From assembly GCA_035772785.1 (NCBI GenBank), contig JAOCPU010000008.1, positions 558,001 to 622,000 of the forward strand: a stretch of DNA of 64,000 nucleotides, read 5' to 3'. The DNA comes from Phlebiopsis flavidoalba (Eukaryota; Basidiomycota; Agaricomycetes; Polyporales; Phanerochaetaceae). The notes beneath the pieces are model-generated. The model was given only the letters and a program-made list of their open reading frames with translations. It made no database searches and was not told the DNA's origin. Positions 46,693 through 58,385 of the stretch are shown in pieces (the first letter of the stretch is position 1; the number at the start of each line of letters is the position of its first letter). The translations under genes and the position numbers were made by a program.

Positions 46693-46958
46693 ACAGTCCA
46701 TCGAACATTATCTCGTAATTGTTTATACAACACCACATCGCATTCATGTATCTGAATTGTCATATAATATATAGCTGTAACTTTTACACTCTCGAAGATG
46801 GCTGTTATCATCCTTTGCTCGGGCGTTGTTCAAGTTCCAGGCTGATGCTCACGACTAAACCTTCCTAATTGGGATGGTAGTGTGGCCGAGCGCCCATATC
46901 ATTTCCCTTTGCTAAACTTCGCATTTCTCTCTCACTATTTCTCTACACTCACGTCGCT
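46693..46958. other. Short intergenic region with tRNA-like fragment
   Basis: Contains the GH9 3' end, a tRNA-like 17-mer at 46876 and a CT-rich leader before ESF2. Confidence 0.5.
46876..46892 (+). other. tRNA-Leu 5'-end fragment (possible)
   Basis: GGTAGTGTGGCCGAGCG looks like the acceptor strand and D-arm start of a eukaryotic tRNA-Leu. The sequence then runs into CCCATATC with no anticodon arm, variable arm or T-loop, so it cannot be a functional tRNA. The likeness is from memory of typical tRNA-Leu genes. Confidence 0.4.
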
Positions 46959-48032
46959 ATGTCTACCGACTCACGGTTTCGTCCTTGATGATTCGCTTTG
47001 CGAGGGAATCTGAGGCGGAAGTCTTCAAAATCTCAGGGCTCCAGCTTACCCAAAGGACATAGGGAAGACCCTCATTCAGGCTAGGTGATGCAGAAGGGCA
47101 TACGAAGTCATGAGCAAGAGGAGATTTGGGGATGGAATGTTTGCAGACGGTGGCTTTTCTGGACCCTCCGAGAAGGTTGTGGCGCCTCTAAATCCAGATG
47201 ATCTCGCGAAGTTCAAGGCAGCCCAAGAAAAAAAACTGGGGTTGTCTACATCTCGAGAATGACCTCCTGGTATGCGGGCCTACCAAGGTCAGGCATCTGA
47301 TGAGCCAGTACGGCGAGCTAGGTCCAAAGAGTCTATCTTCAGCCGGAAGGTGCGTGAACGGATTGCGCGTGTTGATGCGTATGTCTAACTTCTGGCTAGA
47401 TGCAAAACGGGACATACCTCCGGAAGAAGTACACTGATTCGACCAAGAAGGTGCATTTCACTGAGGGATGGGTGGAATTCAAAGACAAGAAAGTCGCTCG
47501 CTCGGTGGCGGAAATGTTGAATGCCCAGCCGATCGGTGGGAAGAAGGGAACGAGATGGCGCGACGACGTCTGGACTATGAAGTATCTACCGAAGTCAAAT
47601 GGAGCATGCTCACGGAGCAAAAATAGGTCCGTGCCAATGCCCAGCCTTCATTGAACCGCTCTTGACCCCTCTAACCTTCAAGCACACGAAGCTGCTGTCC
47701 CCATGCACGCCCACCAACTGCTTTTCGTGTTGAGCTGTCGCAACGCACTATCGAGGCGCGAGCACAGGAGTACCCTAGAAAAGAACGTGGAGCTCGCACG
47801 CGTGTTGGAAAAACGTGCTGCAAGCGGAAACAGGCAGAAGGCTGGAGATGGCGAGGCTGGGATGGGATACAACACAGGACCGACAAGGTCCAAAGCGTGA
47901 GAGAGCCTGGATGCGGGAAGAGTCGGAATCGGCAGGGGGCGAGAGGAAAAAGGACTGTTCCAGATGAGTGCGGTGGTGGACGTAGACCACAACAAAAGCA
48001 GCTTAACAGTGTACTCGGTAGTATGTTCCTGA
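46959..48032 (+). CDS. ESF2: Pre-rRNA processing protein ESF2 (ABT1 family), frameshifted
   Basis: Nucleolar RRM protein of the small-subunit processome, needed for early 18S rRNA processing in yeast. It starts MSTDSRF at 46959; after a shift [11 protein letters not shown] (about 47008-47040) follows. The RRM region reads TGVVYISRM (about 47236), [14 protein letters not shown] (about 47280-47321), an intron (about 47350-47399), then [20 protein letters not shown] (about 47413-47472), [20 protein letters not shown] (about 47476-47535) and [19 protein letters not shown] (about 47539-47594), the family's hallmark block. A charged coiled coil with [15 protein letters not shown] follows and the end is VLGSMF. 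The normal stop is reached only if one C is skipped in TTCCTGA (48026-48032). Other shifts: an A8 run 47228-47235, 47277 and the tail after 47820. Gene identity is secure; the reading frame as written is broken. Confidence 0.85.
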
Positions 48033-48834
48033 GTATGCAGTCATTGGTATTTCGTGCCCTCGTGCTACATGATAGTTGGAATCGAGGGAGAGCCTGTGGG
48101 AGGCGTACGTAATACGTGTTCGCATCAGCGCTTGAGCCGGCGGACCCCCGTTTAGCCCGGAGAAGCCGGAGAGGTGATGATTCACACCCATTGGGGCGTT
48201 TTAATTATGTCGTGTCTGATTTTGTGAAATGTTGTGTCTTGGGAAGTGTTTTTTTGTTACTTGCTATTCACCTCCCAACCCACTTTGGCGCACTCGTCGA
48301 AACTTGACCCGTGCCTCCCTTATATCTTGTTGCGAATGCCTTTACTTTGTGATTTGCACTCAATTTTTTTATGTGTGGGGTCTTAGTGCATTTTGGTGTA
48401 GAAAACATTTCTTACTTTACCGTTGCTTTCTTCTGTCAGAACTTTTCCTGCTTTTTTTTTTTCCTTTGCTTATTTTGCCCCCGGAGAGTGATTAGCGAAA
48501 CATCGTTCTCGTCTTTTGTGTGATTGCGTGTCCCTTTTTGTTTTTTCTTTTGTTATTGGTTGAAGCGATTTCTATTCTTCCCTTGTTGTCTTCTATCTAG
48601 TTTCTATTCACCGTTTTTTTTTCTTCTTTTTTCCTTTTTCGTTTTGTGTCATGTCTCCATCATGCTCGCCTTCCTCTCTCTTTGTTTTTTTTTCTTATCG
48701 CTTTAAGACTTCTAACTGTTAATCGAGAAAATCTGTTTCTTCGTTAGCCTTTGCCTTTGTCTCTCCTGCGTTCGCTTCCTTGGTGCTCACATCTCTAAGA
48801 TCCTCAGCCTACTAGCCCTACTACTACTCTGAAC
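48033..48834 (+). promoter_or_regulatory. T-rich upstream region of the SERRATE gene
   Basis: From about 48230 to 48720 the plus strand is dominated by T runs, ending in a CT-rich leader directly before the ATG at 48835. Such pyrimidine-rich tracts are common upstream of actively transcribed fungal genes. An unusually long example, with no coding content. Confidence 0.5.
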
Positions 48835-51800
48835 ATGTCGTCTTGGTCTGGCTCTGGTTACCCACCTCCTCGCGGCCGTTTCTCGGTCGCGCTCTCCATA
48901 CCCGCGCAGGCTATCCACCGCCGAGGTCTGAGTCTGGTTATCCGCCTCCGGAACCCGTATCGTGGCGAACTTGGGACGCTTTACGAGAGAGAGAGGGGCC
49001 CCTGGGCACAGTCCCCAATGACAGGAGACTCGAGAGAGGACTTTGGCATGGCTGCTATGATTATGGTAGACGAGCGGCGAGATGGAGTCGCAGTCCTCTG
49101 CCTGAAGAAGGTACACAACAACTGGTCCAACTCGCTTTCTGTTTATGTGACTGACGCGACACCTCCCTTTGTTCAAAAGGGCGCAAGCGACGAAAACGGT
49201 CCATCTCACCGTGGGAGCGCGACCCGCTACGATCCGCGACCCCCGTTATGGGAGAGGGAATACGGTGTAGTTTGGCTCTTTGCTACCTCCTGAAGGTGTA
49301 GTTGACGCGACACATAGACACGCACTCTAGGGGCTACGGATACCCGTCACAACCCTATTGCATGAGGACCGTATCCACCTCCTCCGCCCTACAGCTCGTC
49401 TCGGCGCGCTCCGCCAGACCCCCACACACTTCGATATTATCCTGCTGACCTTGAACCACAATATGCAGAATGGTTCCGTTACTTCTATAACCCACAAGCA
49501 AGCACCGAGGAAGATAATTGCGGATCAACAAGGCAGCTGAACTTAAGAGGCCGGCGGATGGCATCAAAGCCACGCAACGGTATACGTTCTCGCTGGGAGA
49601 AGTACAAGAAGGAGTTCTCAGGGCAACAGGTCAGCACAAACTCCAGTTCTTTGTTGTCTCGAAGCCCCACCCTTGTTATATGTCATGACGATCTCATCCG
49701 GCTTTCGCACATACTACTAAAAGGTCATATAACTGAAATAATGCTGTTATGTTGTAGTTACAACGAATGTTCGACCACCACCGGAAAGTCGCCTTGGTTC
49801 GCAGAGAAATACGATCCCAACGCCGAGTTTGCGCAGATGCGTTGGCGGTGTACGCAAGGTCGGCTGGAAGGGCCGGCTGGGACCACATTCCTGCATGATC
49901 TTGAAGACGGGAAGTTTCGTTCTCTTTCCGATGTGCTGTGAGGACAGAGCAAGAGGAGCCTGCCACGAAGGAGCCTACCACAAACGGGTGGAAGCTATGC
50001 AAACTGGCGATGCCCCGGATGGCAATGCTGCACCCACGTCCACGGACGAGCAGAAGGGCGCCGAAGAGGAAATGCAGCATTTAATGCGGAGGCTGAAGAT
50101 GAGGGTGGGGACGCTAACGGCAAACAAGGTGACGCTAAGCGTCTAGTCAACCGCGGAGAGGAGCTCGCATACCCCCTGAAGGCAATCAGGTCATGATCTC
50201 GTACCATTCCTCCAGATCAAATCGGTCGTATGAAATTAGAAGAGGTACGCTCCCATTTGCCCGTATCAGCTGTGCATTCCCTGAAGCTTGTTCTTCTTGG
50301 CGCAGTCGTGCTGTAGCAGGATACGGGGCTATGTGTATCTCGCTCCTGGGAGACCCGCTGCAGCAAGCGGAAAACTACTACCGTGCCGGCCTGGTTGCGA
50401 TTCTCCCCGAGGATGTGACAATGTCTGCCGTTATTTCGAGTTGTCGGAAAAAGAAGGTGCGCAGCTTCAAGCGTGAGTATCCGATATGCTCATATGATAG
50501 TGCCTGCAGATCGAGGGCTTCAAACTCCACGTTGCTCACATCACTAAGCCGTTCACGGGCAAGGTTCGATTCGCACCTGAGGTTGCTAGCAGGCCGGAAA
50601 GGCTTGCAAAGGACCTCGCCAACGCTGAAGGCACTTGCGTCAATCATGGAGGGGAAGCTGAGAACCTTCGGAAAAATGGAAGTTCGAACCAAAGCCTGAC
50701 CCAGCGAAACTTCTGGTGAAGCCAAAACAGGCACAAACGGAGCAGCAAAGACACAACCCATGACTACCACCACAAGCTGAATCAATTGAGGAGGACCCAG
50801 AGCCAGGAGAACGAGGCAGCGATGCGGTAGAAACGGAGAGTGGAAAAGGTCATGGCTGATTTACGCGAGTGCAGAATGCTCTCGACTTTAGCGACGAAAA
50901 AAGGCTGTGGAGGCTCGTAGGGTACGCCATGCTTTTGACCACTTACGTTTCCAAACAGTCCTTGACTACTGACGCTTTCACAGACGGTGGTTGCTCTCGA
51001 CCTGTATCTTGCCTATCTCCGCTCCGCATTCAACACATGCTACTATTGCGCCATCGTTACTGATCATGTAGAAGAATTAGTGCGCCAAGTGTGTGAAGCA
51101 TGTGAGGAAACCGCTGTCGAAGGCATTGATACAGGAGATCAAGGCCTCTGAGACCCAGAAAGCTGAGAATGCTGGGGGACGCAGACGGGGATATTGCAGA
51201 AGAGTAAAGAAAAGAAAGAGATAGCGACTAAGGACAAAATCTGACAACGCGGGACAACCGGGATTGGAAGCGCAATGGTGAGAGACGCCTGCGAAACTCA
51301 CCCCTCCGAGTTATTCATGGACGTGTTTGACAATCTAGATGAACGATGGCTTGAGTGGCTAGACGCAAAGATTGCTCTCCTGATTAATCGTAACGGCGTT
51401 GATCCCAAAGACTACCTTGGAAAGAGTTACGATGAGTAGGTCGTCGCCTCCACTGATCCACGTTTCCGTAACCCGCTCATTGATTTGTTATAGGGAATTG
51501 AGCAAAGCTTGCGAGCAGCACATCAAGCAGGAGGATGAAGGCAAGTTTAGATGTAAGACCTGCCAAAAGCTGTTCAAGGCTACCTCCTTTCGTCGAAAAG
51601 CACATTGCCAATAAACACCCCCCGGACCTAGTCAAGCATCTTGAGGACGTAAGTTAGATTCATATTTCAATCAATTACATCCATTCATTGCCGTGTCGTT
51701 CTAGATTCCCTATTACAATAATTTCGCGCTCGATCCTCACCACATTCAGCCTTTCGCTAACACCCTCCTCTACAGCCGATTGGCAATGCCAGCCAAGCAG

Positions 51801-52297
51801 CCCCCTCCCCCCAGGCATATGGTCTTCAGGGCACCTGCGTTCCCTACATGGGCGAGTATCCGCGGGCCGGCCCCCTATCCTCCTGGCCCGTACCCCGCTT
51901 TCCCTCCTCCCTACCCCTCCACCGAATGGCGCATCTTCTGGGATCCTTACGGACATCCGTATATGCCTGCGCCTTTCGCTGCGCCGCGAAGAGACGATGG
52001 CATCACGGCGAGACGACTTAGCGACAGGCTCGGCGGATTCGCGCCTGGCTATGAGGCCCCACGGAAATGCCTGCGATCCCCGCCAACGCCGGCCTGCCCG
52101 CAAAACCAATGGCGGCGATCGAGTCGAACGTCGCGGTCGGCGGGCGACGAAACACGCGTTCGGGCAGCATGAACGGACCGCCGCCGTCCCTCCCCCGCCG
52201 GACGCGAAGGAAGACCCTCGGGCCGCGGCGGGCAAGAAAAGTCAGCTACCACGACATGGACCTGGTGGCAGAGGGCGACGTGGAGTTGACATACTGA
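48835..52297 (+). CDS. ARS2: SERRATE / ARS2 zinc-finger protein, frameshifted
   Basis: Nuclear protein that links the cap-binding complex to RNA processing, export and decay. It starts MSSWSGSGYPPPR at 48835 with an Arg/Ser/Pro-rich region (SISPWERD near 49201). Then FDYPADL..YAEWFRYFYNPQAS (about 49427-49505), KPRNGIRSRWEKYKKEFSGQ (about 49567-49626) of the DUF3546 region, WFAEKYDPNAEFAQMR (about 49794-49841), FLHDLEDGKF, an acidic segment (about 50030-50150), KIEGFKLHVAHITKPFTGKV region (about 50513-50570), RFAPEVASRPERLAKDLANA, DERWLEWLDAKIALLIN, and a C2H2 finger FRCKTCQKLFKATSF (about 51547-51591) with its distal histidines at HIANKH after a shift. A Pro/Tyr-rich tail ends KVSYHDMDLVAEGDVELTY with TGA at 52295. 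Several introns (about 49628-49760, 50455-50513) are clear. Shifts are frequent in the first half. Order and motifs identify it firmly. Confidence 0.85.
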
Positions 52298-52776
52298 GTC
52301 TGAGTCGGTAATTAGCTGTGTGTATACTATATATTGTTTGGTCCTGGACTTGCAACACTGCACTCTTGATTTGACCACGGGCTGGGCGAGATGCGTGCCT
52401 CGTGAGATTCGGCCAGCACGCGAACCGTTCGCGAAACGTTCTGGCGGATTGTTCGCGCGCGCAGTAATTGCAACTGTTGGAGACTGCGTGGTGGCCTGCT
52501 GGAGGTGGGACGCCGCCAGAAGAGGAAACAGCCATGAAGCGGGCGCCTGTCCGCAACTCTGGCTTCCACCGAGCCGGGACTTTTGCGTTGTGCACGACCT
52601 CGAAGGCGGCACATCCGCCAGGTCCCGCAGCGGCCCCCGCAAAACCCTGGCCTCTCTCTTCTTCTCTCTTCCCAGGCGCGTCTTCCTCGTCGCTGAACAG
52701 CCCTCTCTGCTCTCCTGGTCCGCTGGTCGCGCTGCCTCTCCACCCCCACCGCTGGCACGATGACTGGGGCACACGA
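52298..52776. other. Intergenic between SERRATE and SSK1
   Basis: GC-rich; the plus frame from 52468 joins the SSK1 reading frame, so part could be 5' coding sequence, but it resembles nothing known. Presumed SSK1 promoter and leader. Confidence 0.4.
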
Positions 52777-55700
52777 ATGCCGGTGGTCAGGCTCTCGTCC
52801 TCCACCTCTGAAGAGGGGGGTGCAGACGAGCCGCTCGATCAGGAACCGGTCATAGTCGAGCTATCTTCCACCAGCAAGTTTGGTATCGCGTGGGCCGCCG
52901 AGCAGCCTCCCCAGGTGCCGCTGCCCTTGGGTGCGGAGCGGCCGGTTGCACTCAGCTCATCTGAGGGGGAGACGGACGTATCAGAGGAGGAGTTGAGTGC
53001 GCCGGTCAAGAGGGCTTCCAGGCCAGAGGACTTTGGAGAGAGGACCCCGACTTCGTCACGCCTACCAATCATCTAAACTCTGAGCAGAATCCTATGGATC
53101 AGGCAGGCCGTCTTGCCGTCCCTCGTCTCTCCCGCGCATTTTCCATGCCTCTCCCCTCACAGCTTTAGCCTGCTGCAGAATCCTCGGCGGCCATCGGTCT
53201 CTGGCACATCCCGCCCCACCGTCACCCCCGCAGAGCCGCCAGAGGTCGAACACTTTCGCGAGCTCTCATTGGAACCTGGCCGACTCGGTGCAAATGGTCA
53301 TCCAGACCCTGCTTCAGTTGTCACCGCCACAAGTCCTCGACCCTGCAAAGGAGCAGTTCTCTGCGTGCTCGCCTGTCCATACCGCGACGCCCTCCATCTC
53401 CGCCATGTTCACGACCATGAAGAACCTTAATTACATGTCCGCGAATATGTCGCGGCTCGGTTCGATCCCCAGACAAGCGAAGGTCATGCAAAGTCGGAGA
53501 CGCTCTCCACAAACTCAGAACGACTTTGACGTAGGCGAGATGCTGCAAAGTGTAGGGGATGCGCTCAGTGGTGTTGCAGCTCAGGCAGGCGTGGACCTCG
53601 TGCTCTTTCACAGTGACGTTGGTATGAAAAACACGTCGCTGTGAAGGGAGACGAGAGCGGTCTATCATACACTCTGTCCCATGTAAGTCCCCATATTTTC
53701 CTCGCAGGTATTCTCGTTTACGTTTTACAGGTTCTACGACAAGTGATAGGCACTGCGGAGAAGAGGGACACAGTCGAAGTTGGACTTCACATCGACTATG
53801 GAGATTTCCCGGGGTCCAGATCAGAGAATGGCGGAACATCGCCTTCGAGAGTCGCGTCCCCATCCATGGAAGACGAAGGTCTTATCCGCTGCAATTTCCG
53901 AATTATCCATCGAACGCCCACCTCGGACCAACAGAGCCCTAGTGAAGAGATTCAAACTTCATTACACTCGCGAGTCCAGCTCTCATTCGATACCCTGATA
54001 TTGCGTCGCCTCCTGAAACACGTCGGGGCGACGTTTACCTGCAACGAACTCCCTTCAACCTCGTCTACTCGGCGGGGTGTGCGAGCTGACCGCGATTTTG
54101 GAACCTGGAGCGCCATCTGCCGTCAATCCGTCGGTGACAGTATCACCTCAAGATGCAGCTGTGTTGGGTTACCCCGACATGCAGATTTCTGACGAGCCGG
54201 CGCTGGAACAACTTGTCGGGTTCGCCGAAACGCTGCGCGGGAAGAGTGTCACTTTGTACGCTAGCTCTAGCGGCTCATTTGCTCATCACCTCTCCAGCTA
54301 TATCTCACAGCCTGGGGAATGAATGTCAGTCACATGTCAACTGAACCCGGCGCAGATGGCGAATACGAACTCATTGGCGATGGTGCTGAGTCCAACGCTG
54401 CAAGTGCTCCGGGTGCTCCTCTAGGCGATCTTCCCGCCCCAGCCGAACATTCGCCTTCTTCTTCGCCTCCTATCCCTCCCCGCAAGACAGGGATTGATCC
54501 CACATTCATACTGATAGACGATGATGTGAACGTATTACGCAGCCGGCTGCAAAAGCACAAAGCTGAACAAGTCCTTCCGCTCAACATGCGTAGTCACAAA
54601 CGTCCTTCGTTGGCGTCTAAACCACCGGCCACGATCCTCTCCCCCAGGTTGCTCGTGTCATGAGTATGTTAGGCAATAACCCACCTCCGCCACAGATTGT
54701 CATCGTGCATTTTACCAGCCTCGCCAACTTCAAGCTGGTAAAGGACGCCGTGCAATCTAGTTTGACTCCTACGAAAAAGAGTCCGCGGTAGGTGGACGCA
54801 TACCCGAAGTCATTGTCATACCGAAAACCGGCAGGTCCCCGTCGGTTTTTGACTGCACTACACACGGCAGTCACTCGACCTGTGGTCGACCCATACTTTG
54901 TCCCCATCGCCACCTCTCCCATGAGCCCCGGTCTCCACTCTATCTCTCCATTCTTCAACATTGCCGGGGTGCCTAGGTCTCCCAGCGGGAGGTCGTCCGG
55001 AAGCGGGCGCACAGGCTCGGATCGCTCTGCACGTTCACCGAAAGAGCTTGGGGGCGAATTCACGACTGGACACGCACCGCCGTCTCCTCTCGGCCAGTCC
55101 GACAACATCGAGTACTTTTCTGACGCGGTGGTCAAGCTGGGAGCTTCCCCTGCGACCGGTATGATTATCCAAAGTCCTGATGGCCAGGCCCACCGGTATC
55201 TTCTTCCATCCAAAACCACGAATCAGCGTCGTGCCGAGCCGAGCCCCAGCACCGACAGGAATTCAGAGACTCACGTCCCCCGCCATCGTCCTTACAGTCG
55301 GGTGCCCTCTGGAGAGAAGCACGAGATTCGGGGTGGGAACGGGTCGGCTGGCTACATTTCGGGACGACCCAGCCCTCGACAGCCGTCTGCGATGCCGGAT
55401 CCGCCTGAGGTATTTGGGCGCGACCCCACCAAAAGCCAAGGCGAAGCAGCCTGCAGGCACGATCAGCGAGGACAGCGCGCCTCCTGCTGCAGAGCCAACA
55501 ACGCCTGCGCCTCCTCCCGAACCGAGTCCGGCTCAGACTAGCCATCGGTTCTTGGCCTCGCAGGCAGAGCCAGCAGGCGATGAGGCCCTCCAGCGTCGCC
55601 ACAAACGCGAGCTGCCCCTGGGCCGTCGGCTAGTCGACGGCCTTCTCGACGTCCGACGACATCTGACGTGAATTCTCCTGGGACAAAGAAAGGCGGCAAA

Positions 55701-57027
55701 GGTCCTGGAGATGGTAATATCGTCCCACCCATCAGTGTACTCATTGTGGACGGTTAGTCTCTCCCCATTTAGACACATACATGGTTAACAAACAATACCC
55801 CTAGATAACCCCATTAACCAGACGATCTTGACCACCTTCATGAAAAAGAAGAAAATCAAGTTCGACGTCGCCAAAAACGGAGAGGAAGCGGTCCATAAAT
55901 GGCGATCCGGCACGTTCCACCTCATCTCTTGGCAAGTACTGCTCCCGCGAAGCTCGTAGCTCGAATACTCATGCACAAGCTCGGACACAGATGGACATCC
56001 AAATGCCCGTGATGGACGGCATCCAGGCCACGAAAGAGATCAGGCGTCTGGAAAAGCAGGGTGGCCAGGGTTTCCCTTCGACCCCTCAGTCAGAGGGGCA
56101 GCGTACGCCCTCGGAAGCTTCGACGACGGATTCTCGAAACATGTCCACCCCACCTTACGCGCTCGTCCGTTATCATCGTCGCGCTTACGGCCTCTTCGCT
56201 TGCAGGCCGATCGAGTCGCCGCGCTCGGAGCTGGCTGCAATGACTTCCTGACGAAGCCGGTCTCGCTCGAGTGGCTGAATAACAAGATCATTGAGTGGGG
56301 TTCTATCAAGGCCTTGCAGATGTGGGCGGACATCCGACCGGATGTGGTACGAAGTATTACGACAGAGCAGACTGCACAGGCGCAGCAGGTCGCGCGCCGT
56401 CTGCATGTGCCTGAAGGCGCGATCTTCGCCTGCCGCTGGCGATCGCGTTCGTACCAACTCCATGGCCTCCCGGCGGAGCCTGACAGAAGGTCTGCCTGCG
56501 GTGGCGGCGGCAACGCTGACCCCCAACGAAACGCCGTTGTCGGATGACTCGCCCTGGTCTGTCGTCCTCGTCGACTGACCCGAGCAAATCAGCGAACCCG
56601 CTCTCCGCGGCCATTGCTAGTGAGCACGAAATCTTTTTTTTTTTCTCCAACGGCGTTTGCTCATTCTGCGGCAGGCATGAGTGCCCAGCGAAGCAGCACT
56701 ATCGCTGGCGTCCGCACACCGACCGCAAGCGTCTGGTCAGTGACATCTTGATACGCCTCCGACGAAGATGTATTGAGACCTTGTTTTCTAGCTGATGACA
56801 GACGTGCTTCCTCGGACGGCCTGCCGCCTGACGCCATTGCGCCAGAGTCCACGCTGGCTGCCCCAGACGCGCAACGAGCTGAAGCGGCAGCGGCGGTGTC
56901 TTCGACGGGCGACTCCACAAGTCCACCAGAGCCAGACCCAGAGCCAGACACCGCCGGCCCTGGCGATGCGCCGCCTGAGGACGACGCCGCGCCACATCCC
57001 CCGCCAGGGCCCGAGCCGCCACAATGA
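52777..57027 (+). CDS. SSK1: SSK1-type response regulator of the HOG osmostress pathway, frameshifted
   Basis: Receives phosphate from the Ypd1 phosphotransfer protein; when unphosphorylated, yeast Ssk1 activates the Ssk2/22 MAPKKKs of the HOG cascade. ATG at 52777 opens an acidic Ser-rich N-terminus. A kinase-like fold follows: TLLQLSPPQVLDPAKEQFSA (about 53301-53360), MKNLNYMSANMSRLGS (53417-53464), DFDVGEMLQSVGDALSGVAA (about 53523-53582), FILIDDDVNVLRSRLQKHKA (about 54504-54563), then FFNIAG and a Ser/Pro-rich linker. The receiver domain is VLIVDDNPINQTIL (about 55738-55830, split by an intron), KIKFDVAKNGEEAVHKW (about 55852-55905), MDIQMPVMDGIQATKEIRRL (55991-56050) with the phospho-acceptor Asp in MDIQMP, VIIVALTAS (about 56172) and FLTKPVSLEWLNNKI (about 56250-56290). 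The Pro-rich tail stops at 57025. Shifts near 53060, 53285, 53640, 53860, 54070, 54640, 55190 and 56215. A GC-AG intron precedes the MDIQMP exon. Confidence 0.9.
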
Positions 57028-58385
57028 CGGTACGGGGCGACCTTTGGGATGCTTGGCCTGGCTCGCCCTCCCGATTATCTTGCCCTTGGTTCCAAGGGTC
57101 GCCGGGTACATTCGCAAGTTTTTCTGAAGCCTCTCTAGGCAGTATGGGCGATATGTTATTCCGTGTTTGCTGGTCACCAAGGTTGTCGTCGTCGTCTTCT
57201 CTTTTGGGTTTTTTTGTCCTTTGCCATGCTTTTGGGTCTGAATGATGCGTTTATACCCCCTGACGATTCACGATTTGTATCCATCCATCCACGATTTTTT
57301 TCCTCCACCACTTTAACATTGCATTACACTCTCGGCATCCTCTCGCATGATTCCGTACTAACCATCTAAGCCCCTCATCCATGTTAACCTAGGCATCACC
57401 ATATTCTGTAGTCTTAAAGGCAGCGGACTCTACTAGCACCTCCCTAGAGATATATCACATACACGAATGATATACTGGCACTACTCTACCCCGATACTCT
57501 TGTGTTGCGGCGCGGAGAGTTTGTTCGGTCGCGCGGGGATCGGACACGATAAGTAGGCTGGGGTATCGCCGATACCGCAGCAGGGGGTTTACGACAGGCG
57601 GAGGTGTGTTTTAGAGTTTAGACCGCCCCTGAGGCAAGGTTCGCGTCCAGCAGACAGGCAGGGCAGCGGGCGAGCGGGCAGCCCACCGCGCGCGCGGTCC
57701 TCTCGCGCGGCTGTTTGAGCAGGCCCCGGGCAAATCAGAGGCGAGCGTCGCGGGGGCATTAGGCGAATCGCGGGAATCATTTTGTGCCATGCTGCAGCGG
57801 AGGGGCCTGAGCTGCAACTTTGCGTTGCAGGGCTGTGGAACAGGGCGACGCATGCGGTAGGGCGGCGCTCCCGCGAAGTGTGGCGGCTGCCCCCCGGGGC
57901 GGCTGCGGCGCCGCGTCGGAGGCGTTTTGTCGCTGTCCGCGGCGGCGAGCAGTGTGCGCAAGAGGCAAGCAGGCTCCCGCTGTGCAGCGGGCAGGCGCAA
58001 CCCGCGAGCGTACGCGCCAAACACGGGCGGCTGTGTCCCACGTGAGCGGGAAACGAGGTGCGCCGGAGTTTGAATCGGGACTGCCGCGTCTGGCGCCTAC
58101 GGGACTCCTGCGGAAGGGACCTTCCGGATTTAGGCGCGATGGGTGGTGATGGGCGTGTCGGCAGCGGGCGTCTGCGGGGGCGCAGCAGCAGTTTGGCGCC
58201 CGCGTTCGCTCAGCGGACTTTCAGGTCGGACTAGAAGAGAAGAAAGACGCAGAGCGGTAGGCTCAGCCTCAGCCTCGCTCTCTTCGTCCACCGCGTTCGT
58301 GCTCGTACGTTTCTCGAGCTCGCGCAGTCACGCTGCTCGTCGTCCTTACAACCCGCCTCCACGCCCGCCAGAGGTGTTTGCCAGG
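57028..58385. other. Intergenic between SSK1 and JmjC genes
   Basis: AT-richer near 57160-57480 (SSK1 3' region), then very GC-rich 57590-58140 with open frames on both strands that look compositional. No gene is recognised. Confidence 0.4.

Noticed and set aside
51675..52235. A 186-codon minus-strand open frame
   Set aside because: It is antisense to the Pro/Tyr-rich end of SERRATE and has the Arg/Ser-rich look of a GC-rich shadow frame.
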